Source: Lobulomyces angularis (taxonomy: Eukaryota; Chytridiomycota; Chytridiomycetes; Lobulomycetales; Lobulomycetaceae). From it: a stretch of DNA of 22,952 bases. The stretch covers positions 1 to 22,952 of the forward strand of contig JADHYX010000358.1 of assembly GCA_027604685.1 (NCBI GenBank). Direction: 5' to 3'. Below are positions 1-9,415 of the stretch, piece by piece; position 1 is the stretch's first letter, and every line of letters begins with the position of its first letter. The notes below the pieces were generated by a model. The model was not told the DNA's origin and did no database searches. It saw only the letters and a program-made list of their open reading frames with translations. Made by a program: the position numbers and the translations under genes.

Positions 1-34
1 TAAAAAAGCCGGTTTTCATATTTTTTTATTTAAT

Positions 35-301
35 GAATATTTGACATTTTCAATCTGTCCTGGATGTAAAAAGAGATGATTAAAAACATTTAAATATAGA
101 GAATCTCCTAGACCTTGGGTAAAAAGATGTGAAAAAGTACATGGGTTGTTGCACTGCAAAAGTGAATTTGTCAACTGCCTCAACTGCCTAATAAAAACGC
201 CAGATTATGGAACAGAGATGATGTTCCACCCTTGAATATTAAAATCAGTAGTGGGAAGGTATATAGTTAATGCTTGTAGACCAAAATATTTTTGTAAATA
301 A
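35..301 (+). pseudogene. Decayed C-terminus of a Fanzor/TnpB-like RNA-guided nuclease (copy 1)
   Basis: Broken remains of the last part of a Fanzor/TnpB-family protein. One frame reads EYLTFSICPGCKKR (35-76), then a TGA stop, then SPRPW and HGLLHC with further cysteines. This matches the zinc-ribbon part of the family (E-x-x-T-S-x-x-C-x-x-C). A second frame reads RLWNRDDVPPLNIK (202-243), which corresponds to the last RuvC motif (D/N-R-D-x-N-x-x-x-N). A third reads CRPKYFCK followed by TAA (275-301), like the usual RP-containing C-terminus. At least two frameshifts and an internal stop separate these pieces, so it cannot be functional. No catalytic N-terminal half is visible; it would lie left of the window or is gone. 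Family assignment rests on motif order recalled from the family, not on a database search. Confidence 0.6.
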
Positions 302-410
302 TGCAGATTTTTTTCAGCATAGTTTTCACTAGTTATATTTAAATATATGTTGGGTTTGTTGTGTTGTTTATTTGAATATTAATGTTCAAAAAGATAATGC
401 GCAAGCACTA
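302..410 (+). repeat. 3' flank shared with the second Fanzor-like relic
   Basis: Non-coding sequence after the copy 1 relic that resembles the sequence after copy 2 at 13023-13120. Both contain a stretch close to 'TTTGAATATTWATGTTCARA' followed by 'AAGATAATGCSCAMGCACTA'. The match beyond the coding remains suggests that both copies derive from one longer repeat or mobile element. Confidence 0.5.
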
Positions 411-877
411 TTTTCTACCTTAAAAATCTTTGTGATAAGGATTTGCAGACGGATTAACACTTTTTAGTGGAAGGCAGTATGCATTTGGTTTTCTTGGATC
501 ATATGTTTCCCTCTTTCTTTTACATCACCACCACATCCTTCATCATCTTTTCTAACAGGGGCTGCTTGCTTCATATTAAGAGCTTTCATACAATCGTTTT
601 TGTATTTTTGAGCTGTTGTACTTAAATCTGTAACTGGAAGGCATACTTCTGGCTTACCATTTGGAACACTTGTCTTCAAAAACAATACCAACAATTAAGA
701 AAAAAAAAAGTAACGTTTTCAAAAATTGTATAAATGAAGTTCAATTATTATAATTATAAGCAGAAAAATGCAATCCGATTTTGATGAACTAATGATTAGG
801 ATTATAAGACAATGAAAGTCATTTTTATAAATTCAATGATCTACTTTATAAAATAAAATCGTATATTGTACTACTGA
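411..877. other. Gene-poor stretch with one small uncertain minus-strand ORF
   Basis: The only notable reading frame is on the minus strand at 464-694 (76 codons from a TTG). It contains GKPEVCLPVTDLSTTAQKY and later DEGCGGDVKERGK. Its composition is less skewed to Lys/Asn/Phe than random AT-rich frames here. Just upstream, another frame reads a signal-like hydrophobic run (LLFFFLIVGIVF), separated by a frame change at a T-run. It could be a broken small secreted protein or chance. I do not recognise it, and no ATG start or clear splice sites were found. Confidence 0.25.
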
Positions 878-1225
878 CAAGCTCCAGGCAAATATCGTGA
901 ATATTAAAGTGCTGCATACAAATTGTTGCGTGACTATAATACTGAACATTGTTCTCCACATGATAAGATGATAATTATAGATGCTTCAGGAGATATAGCT
1001 GACTTCCTTTATGAAACTTGTGATTTTGAAGTTACTGAAAATGGATTTTAGCCAACTATTTTGAGAGCGATAAATGAACATACATTTAATATATTTATTA
1101 ACGAGATAAACGACTGGATAGATAGGTCATCTCCATATTTATAACAACCCTACTGGAACGGAAATAAATGCCTTTTTTGCAATGAAGAAAATATGCTTGT
1201 ATGTAACGATGAAGACGAAAAATGA
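878..1225 (+). pseudogene. Unidentified ORF relic with three in-frame stops
   Basis: A single frame runs 115 codons with three internal stops before the TGA at 1223. It has a coding-like composition rather than the Lys/Asn/Phe noise of the surrounding sequence. Readable pieces include YKLLRDYNTEHCSPHDK, IIDASGDIADFLYETCDFEV, AINEHTFNIFINEINDWID and CLFCNEENMLVCNDEDEK, the last with a C-x-x-C pattern. I do not recognise the family. Because it lies in the same gene-poor block as the Fanzor-like relic, an old transposon or duplicated gene is plausible. The stops show it is not an intact gene under the standard code that its neighbours use. Confidence 0.35.
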
Positions 1226-1643
1226 TTTCTTTTTTTGTTGTCATTTTTAAAAACAATGCTCGCTTTCTTTGGAATTATAATACTTGCATCTATTAATTGA
1301 TCTATAGTCAATAATAAGGCTTCAGAACTCTTAAGACTTGTAAATCTTTTTATTAACTATTTATTTTTTAAAAGATACAGTAGCAATTAGAAGAAGTGTG
1401 GTATAAAGAAAGAATTTCGCACAGGGATTTATAGGATATGAATAATTGTCTAATAAATTCATATATAACTCTTTTTATTCTATGCGAAGTAAGTAATCCA
1501 ACTAAACAAAATAATTTATCGCTGTGAAATTCTCTTACTACAATAATGCAGCCAATATTCCCGCGCCAATATCATCATCAATTGCTAAAAATGTTTTAAT
1601 GAAAAAAAGAAAATTTCGAATTAGTACATAACTAAAAGAAGTA
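1226..1643. other. Intergenic, no recognisable feature
   Basis: About 420 AT-rich bases between the ORF relic and the stop codon of the minus-strand membrane-protein gene. It should include that gene's 3' untranslated region. I see no RNA gene, repeat or convincing reading frame. Confidence 0.5.
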
Positions 1644-3114
1644 TTAAAATAAACCTCTTTCCATTTTAAACTTTAAACCCTTTTCGTTGTTAAGGGCTTC
1701 AATTGTAAATTTTAAAATTTCTTCATTTTCAAAAAAATATCCAAAAAAACCAATCTTGAGATATTTTACGTTAGCTACAGTGTTTTTCAGTAGTACAGAT
1801 TTTAAAATTTTGAACTTTGAATTCATAAAGTTGTTAAAAAAATGTTTTAGGACTAAGGTAACATTCTTTAATTCGCTAAAATTAAATTGGGCTTTCAATG
1901 CTTTAGTTTTAATAACCAAAATTTCATTTATTGTATTCAAATTTAATTCTTCTTTTTTGACTAAAATTAAAAATTTTATTACTTCTTGAAGACTAAAATT
2001 CTCTAACTTGAATGATTTCGCATCTTGAATAATTTTTAAGGTTTCCTTCATGTTGAAAATCTCTTTATAATTTTTAAAAATAAATTTGCTAATTTCGGAA
2101 TGAACTGTTGGCAGATCCACAAAATGCAATGATTTTAAATTCAAAGTTTTTATTAATCCAGTTTGATTAAGATAAGAAAGAACAAAGTCTTGATTTTTAT
2201 CATCAAAATTTAAAACTGTATTAACATCTCCAAACTTAAATTTTGTAGATATCAACTTATCAACACTGGTGTCTGTAATTACATTTTTGAGAGTCAAGTT
2301 CAAATTCTATGGAAAAAACATTAAAAAGATAAAAATTTTAATTTTTTGTTTTATAGTTGATACTGGGAGGATAAAGAAAAAAAAAATTAAGCATACTTTT
2401 TTTTTTATAAAATCATTAAATTGTTCAAAAAAAGTAGAAGTATCATTGTTTAGTATAACATCGTCTAAAAGTATCCCTAAGGTTAGTCTATTTTTTTCAT
2501 TATCGTTTTCTTTTTTATAAATCTCTATATAGTTCTCATCTAATAATTGTTTTAATTCCACAAAAAAATATTCAAAGTTGAACTTTATTGAATCTTTTTC
2601 TTGAATTATAACAAAGTTTACATTATTTTCTACCCCCATTAATCTAACATTTTCACTTCCTTCCTCAAAAAAGTTCAGATTAAGTTTAAATTTAGTTTTG
2701 GAAATGCTTAAGCTCACAGTCTGCTTCTCTTTACAAACTATCAAAAAATTGTTAAAAAAAAAAACTTTCTTTCTTTCAAAAAAAAATTTTGTATTTACCA
2801 AACGAAGGAACCATTAAAGGACTCTTTTTGGCATAAATTTTATCTTCCTCACATTTTATTTGTTTTTCAGTTACAGCTGCACTGTCCACCTTGAAATTAC
2901 CTGGTGCTGAAGTTTTTTCAAGTAAAGACAGTAACAGAAGATGACTATTATAATTATCATTGTTGTCACTCTCAAATTTTTTTACATGAGCTGTTTCTAA
3001 GTCCACATCCAAGTTAATTTTTGAAGAATTTCTTCTATTTTTTAGGAATAATACTATCCATACAATTAGCAACGCAGAAATAAATCCTATAACAAAAAAA
3101 ACCCAATCATTCAT
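1644..3114 (-). CDS. Unrecognised single-pass membrane protein
   Basis: Three exons join in frame: 2799-3114, 2397-2737 and 1644-2306. The introns are 2738-2798 (GTAAAT...GATAG) and 2307-2396 (GTATGC...CATAG). The product is 439 residues, starting at the first ATG and ending in TAA. Residues 5-25 form one strong membrane segment (VFFVIGFISALLIVWIVLFL) followed by KNRR, so by the positive-inside rule the short N-terminus is probably outside or lumenal and the bulk cytosolic. The rest is rich in Lys, Asn, Phe and Leu with no cysteine pattern or catalytic motif I know. Residues 220-439 look mainly helical with alternating hydrophobics. The N-terminal anchor plus large soluble domain resembles ER lipid-transfer or tethering proteins in layout only, and no SMP signature was seen. 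The exon structure is convincing; the function is unknown. Confidence 0.7.
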
Positions 3115-3412
3115 TCTACTTTACTTGGAAATTTTTAACAAAAACAAAAAAAAAACTACAGAAATAATAATAGTCTCTTTTTTTTTTTTTTTTTTTTTGT
3201 ACATAACTCCTAAATTTTTGGCATGTTTCAAACTTAAATGAGAAATTAATAAACGAATTTTTATCATTGACCTTCAAATTTGCAGTGGTTGAATGTATCA
3301 AACAATTTTAAAAGTGACAATTTTTATTTTGTTACAATTACAATACTTTCAAAAAAAATCATTTGTAAAATTATTAATGTATAAAAAAAAAAAATGTTAG
3401 TAGTATTTAATT
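3115..3412. other. Intergenic spacer with a long T homopolymer
   Basis: Short tandem-gene spacer between the eIF5B stop and the start of the membrane-protein gene. A run of about 21 T (3178-3198) and several shorter A-runs dominate it. It must hold the eIF5B 3' end and the promoter of the membrane-protein gene, but no TATA or polyadenylation element can be singled out in such sequence. Confidence 0.5.
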
Positions 3413-6400
3413 TTATGCAACATTCAAAATCTTTTTTAACTTCACAACAACTCCCCACTCCTCTTTGTTCAGATCCTGTTTAAAAGTGCTTTTTAAAATG
3501 TCTATCGATTCTCGAGTAATCTATTGTTAACAAAAAAGAAGTTAAAAATATAAGAAAAAAAATAGAGTGATCTCACATGACTGTATAGTAGGTTTTTATC
3601 ATCAAAATGCCTTCCATGCGTCTTTGGAGTTTCATAGCTGAAAAAATAAGTACAAAAGTTACCAATTTTAAATTCTTACTGAGCAACTTCAAGTTTCACT
3701 GCTACAGAAGGTTCTCCTTTTTTCACTATTTGCTTTTGTTTGTGATTTAATTCAATACCAGTAACTTTACCAAGATCCGTAATGGTTTTACCCTAATTTA
3801 AACAGTTTAAAATAATTGCAAAAATAAAAATAAGAATACATCTTCCCCAACAACACAGATTGGAGTACCAATCTTTAAAACGCCTTCAATAACGTCAACT
3901 CCTACAACAATCGGACTTCTTTTATTAAAAACTTGAATTATTTTTAAAATGCAAGGGAAAACTGCTTTGGGTGCTTGATCAATTTTTTTTTGTTCAGCTA
4001 ATTCAGCCATATAACTTTTATAGCTGTCAAAAAGGTGATATATAATGTCAGCTTTAAATATTTTCACACCAACTTGATCCGCCAACTCTTGAGCATCCTG
4101 TTATAATTAGAGTGAAAATTTCGTTACTTAACTATATCAATATAATTACCTTGTCTATTGTAACATCGAAAGCTAATAATTGTGCATATTCTTTGGCTTT
4201 TTCTAACATGATGCTTGCTCTAATTATATCCTTTTTATGCACTGGTCCAATATTGATACCAGAAACTGGAATTTCCATTTGTTTTAAAAATGTAAGTAGA
4301 GCTTCAAGAGAACCTAATATTTTAAAAAAAAAAAATAAAAAATTTAAAAAAAATTGAGTTTCGAATTACCTAAGGTGGAGGCTTGAACACAAACACCTTT
4401 TTTCTCAACGTTTTCCATTAATCCCGTCAAATCTTCCATAACAGCATCCATTATTTCTTCCTCATCATCATCTGGACCTATTACCATAAGTCTAGAACCA
4501 GCTATCGCATTTTCTAAATCAGACGCAACTAGTTTTACTCCTAAGGCGGCTTTAACCTCTTTATGTTTGACATATTCTCCCTTTACCCGCAACTCTCTCA
4601 TTGGTTGAGGTGTTAGAAGAGCTCTAACCACAGTACTAATAGGTCCGTTTGTTCCACACACTACAATTTTATCTCCTTCTTTCAATATTCCATTGCTTAA
4701 AATGATATCTAAAGTTGTTCCCAATCCTTATAAACAACGTAAATAATTTTTTAGTAAATAATTTGCTATACCTTCAATAACTTTAACTTCAAGAACTGTG
4801 CATTCGATTTCACTTAAATACATTAAACTATCTGTCATTCTACTCTGTGAAAGTTCAACTAACAAGTGCAGTATATCAGGGACTCCCTCTCCAGTGTGTG
4901 CTATATGATAATTTTGAATAAAAATAAAGTACTTATGCAATATCGTACCTGATGTCGGAATTAAACTGACATATTTTGAAAAATTTTTATTGTTGTAATA
5001 AAGACAACTGTTTAACCCTTGCTCGGAAAAAGCTAACATAGTTTTTTCCACTCTATCGTTAAATTCTTTAATGACATGCTTTTTTTGTAATTTTAAGCTT
5101 TCTTGAACAGGGTAATTAGGATATACTTGCCAATCAAATAATCTATCAATTTTATTTAAAGCGACAACGAACGGAGTCTTTCTATCTTTTAGTAGTTGTA
5201 GGGATTCTATAGTTTGAGGTTCTAAACCATGCATAATATCAACTACTAGGACTGCTATGTTACAAAGTGAGCTTCCACGAGATCTTAGGTTGGAAAAGGA
5301 TTCATGGCCTGGAGTATCGATCTAAAAAAAAAAAATTTAGTTAAACTAATTTTTTTTTTTCTACAATAAGTAATCCAGGTAGCTTGTATTCAACTTGTTT
5401 AGTTAAGTTTTCTCGAAGTTTTTTTGTTTTTTCGTTAATAGCAGACATTGGGAAAAAAGTTGCACCAATTTGTTGCGTTATACCTCCAGCTTCACCTCCT
5501 TGAACATTTGTCTGCCTGATTTTGTCAAGCAATTTCGTTTTACCTTATTTCAATTTTGTAGATAAAATTAAATAATTGTTAAAATAAATGAATTTACCAG
5601 TATCTACGTGACCTAAAATAACGCAAATTGGAGATCTTAAGTCATCAGCCGATCTTGCGGCCAATGCTTCTTTATGCCGTTGCTATTTTATTTTCAAAAT
5701 TTTGTAAAGCCAGAATTTTAAAATTACCTGTCTCCTTTCTGCTGCCTCTTCTTTTCTTTTTAAGGCCATCTTTTGAGTACTCGTCAATTCTTCATCATCT
5801 GAATATTCTTCCGAGCTTTCTTCTGAGTCACTTTCCTCTGGAAGTCATTTTTTTTAATGAAAATTGATGAAAATAATAATTTAAAAACCTTCATCGTCTT
5901 CATCGTCCTCCTCGCTCTCTACTACAGGTTCACTCTTCTTAATAGGTTTAACTGAAGCTACCTTTTCAGCAGTTTTTTTAGGAATTTCAGCAGGCTGCTT
6001 CGATACAGCAGGTTGTTGTTTTTTAGTTTGTACAGGTTTTGCCTCTTCTTTCTTCACGAAATTTGCCTTTACTTCAACAACTAAAATTCATAATGTTAAC
6101 TTGTAGAAATAAATGAAGTAAGTACCCTTTTCCTCTTCGCTAGAAGCATCCCACTCATCTTGAACGTTATCCACTGAATCATTATTAACCATCTCCTCTT
6201 CACTACTTGCATCCCATGCGTCTTTAACATCTGATCTTTCTTCCTCAGCTTCCCAATCTTCCTTTACCTCCTCTTTTACTTGGACTTCCTTTTTAGTAGC
6301 TTTCGGAGATGCAACAGGGCTAGATGCCACAGGACTAGCAGCTGCAGAATTATCAGCTGTGCTGCTTTGTGGTGCAACTTTTTTTCCTGTTTTTTTTTTC

Positions 6401-7780
6401 CCATAGACAATTTTTTTTGGTTTTTCCGATTCAGTTTTTTGTAAGGCTGCTACTGAAATAGCCCCTGCTGCCAATGTTGCGGCAAGTCTATCTTGGGCCA
6501 TTTTTTGAGCTGCTTTTTGACTTAATAAAATATATAATTTTTTTATTAAGAAGAAATAACTTCCAAATATAAAATACCTAGCTGTCATATATTTCCCCGC
6601 TTTTTTCAATTCTTCTTTTTTTGCCTTTTAATAAAATAACAAAAATTTAAATGAAATAAATAATTAAAGATTGCCTCCTAAATTTTGATACCTTTTCCTT
6701 TTCCTTTTTCCGCAGCTTCAATTCAGCAATTCTATCTTCTTCCTCTTTAATTTTCCTTTCTTCTTCTTCAATTAATCTTTTTTCTTCTTCAGCTTTTAAC
6801 CTTGCAGCTTCTTCGGCAGCTTCCTTCGCTAACAGCATTTCTCTCAAAGCACCTAAAGGCGGCCCTTTTCTCTTTGGTTTTGCTGGTTCCTCTTTTTCCT
6901 TGGCTACAGCTTTTTTCTAAAGTGATATTAATAAATACAAATTCGTGAAATGTGTAAATTTATTACCTTTTTTTTTTTTTTTTTGTCAGCTTTACCATCT
7001 TCGTCATTATTTTCATCATCATTTTCATTTTCAACTTCTTCAACTTTTTCTTCGGGTTTTTCAATGGTTTCAGTTTTTTTTTCTTTTTCTTTTAATTTTT
7101 TTTGTTCTAATTTTTGTCTTTCCTTCCTCTCTTTTTCTTTCTCTTTTTTAGTTTTAATTCTGACAACTGGCTCTTCTTCGACAGCCGCCTCTTCCTTTTG
7201 TTCTTCTTTATGCTTTTTTTGAGGTTTCGGTGAAGAAACAGGTGACGGAGAGTCTTTAATCTCAATTTGATCCATTTTTTCTAACATGGCTACCGCATCC
7301 TCTTCATCATCATCATTTTTCTTTTTATTTTTTTTATTTTTTTGATTCTTTTTTCTTGCTAAAGCACCCTAAAATTTGGGAAATAAAAAAAAAAAAAAAA
7401 AAATTATATTGATTAAATTACATAAATTAGTAATTCATTAAAATAAAAAATATTAAAAAAATTTATTTATTTTGGTATAATGATGCAAGAATAAAAAAAA
7501 AAAAAAAGTTTTTTTTGAAATGAACAAAAAATAGATTTTAAAAAATAAAAAAAAAAAAAAAAAGTTTAATTATTTTTTTCGAATTACCATTAAACCTCCT
7601 AAATCATTTCCATCTTCATCCTGGTTTAATTGAATATCTTTCGGCTCACTTAACGTTTCGTTAAATTCGTACTCAGCATCTAAATCTTCATCCTGAAAAT
7701 TTTTTTTCAATTACACAATATTACAAAACGTATTATTTTCTTTTTACCTTTCTATTCTTTTTTTTATTCTTTGGTGGCAT
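3413..7780 (-). CDS. eIF5B: Eukaryotic translation initiation factor 5B (IF2-like GTPase)
   Basis: GTPase that joins the 60S subunit to the 40S initiation complex. Eighteen in-frame exons: 7748-7780, 7588-7692, 6967-7368, 6692-6916, 6578-6624, 6126-6520, 5889-6080, 5728-5837, 5598-5682, 5365-5543, 4949-5321, 4772-4900, 4370-4726, 4150-4313, 3840-4097, 3680-3792, 3577-3637 and 3413-3520. They give 1111 residues, near the family norm. Residues 1-500 are a Lys/Glu/Asp-rich disordered arm, including two copies of WDASSEEE. The G domain follows: GHVDTGKT (about 525-532), [17 protein letters not shown] (592-596), NKID (about 647-650) and SAHTG (about 713-717). Intron 9 cuts G1 after the glycine and intron 11 cuts G5. 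The C-terminal domains end in [11 protein letters not shown], the eIF1A-contacting tail. All key GTPase residues are present, so it should be functional. Confidence 0.95.
7369..7587 (-). other. Longest eIF5B intron, homopolymer-rich
   Basis: The 219-nt intron between exons 2 and 3 of eIF5B begins GTAATT and ends TTTTAG. It consists almost entirely of A and T with several runs of 10 or more. It is about four times longer than the typical intron here and is the likeliest place in this gene for length variation or assembly error. I see no embedded gene or RNA. Confidence 0.55.
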
Positions 7781-8042
7781 TGTTTCTTTATCAGAATGTT
7801 GGTTTTTGATCAATCCAAAAAAAAAAAAAAAAATTGTACTTAGCAGCAAGAATTTTTCAACTTAATTAAAACGATATAAAAAATTGTAATTGCTTAAAAG
7901 AACAACTATTTAAGGTGAAAACAATGAATAACAAAGAAGATTTATTATCATAAAATAAATTAAAAATTACAAGAAAACAATGTAAAATAAAAAATTCCAA
8001 AAAGAAAAATTAAAATATGGCATATATTATGAGACGCAATTT

Positions 8043-9051
<1,009 letters not shown>

Positions 9052-9415
9052 TATTTGTAATAGCAAAGTTTATACTAATCAAAATAAATTTTTTTTGAGA
9101 AAAGATTGAATTGAGTGCTGGTTGCACAAACTCAAAAAGTAATTTTTGTAATTATTTTTTAAAACTGGATATAAAAAAAGAAACAAAACTGGTTCATAGT
9201 GAGGTGTACGTAAAGATTTTTAACTATAAATTTACTTTCCAAAATCATAAAAGAATTTAAATATTAAATAAAAAATATTTATACAAGCAAATAAAACATT
9301 TTTTTTTTAATAAAAAAAAACCAAATCAAAATCAATAAAGAAATTATAATTAGTTAAAGTTTCTTATCAAAATAAGTATTTTAAAATATATATGCAAAAT
9401 AAGCTTCCTTTACAT
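9052..9415. other. Intergenic spacer between NDUFS7 and tyrosinase
   Basis: About 360 AT-rich bases upstream of NDUFS7 and downstream of the tyrosinase stop. They should hold the NDUFS7 promoter and the tyrosinase 3' untranslated region. No reading frame, RNA gene or distinct motif was identified. Confidence 0.5.

Noticed and set aside
878..1225. Alternative genetic code that reads stops as sense codons
   Set aside because: All six genes end at ordinary TAA or TGA stops where the families end and need no reassigned codon, so the relic is simply a pseudogene.
1644..3114. Mmm1 or extended-synaptotagmin-like lipid-transfer protein
   Set aside because: Only the N-terminal anchor plus soluble-domain layout agrees. 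No SMP or C2 signature could be seen, so no name was given.
6945..7222. Plus-strand open frames rich in Phe/Leu/Ser opposite eIF5B exon 3
   Set aside because: They are mirror images of the Lys/Glu-rich coding strand. Exon 3 on the minus strand splices in phase with the rest of eIF5B.
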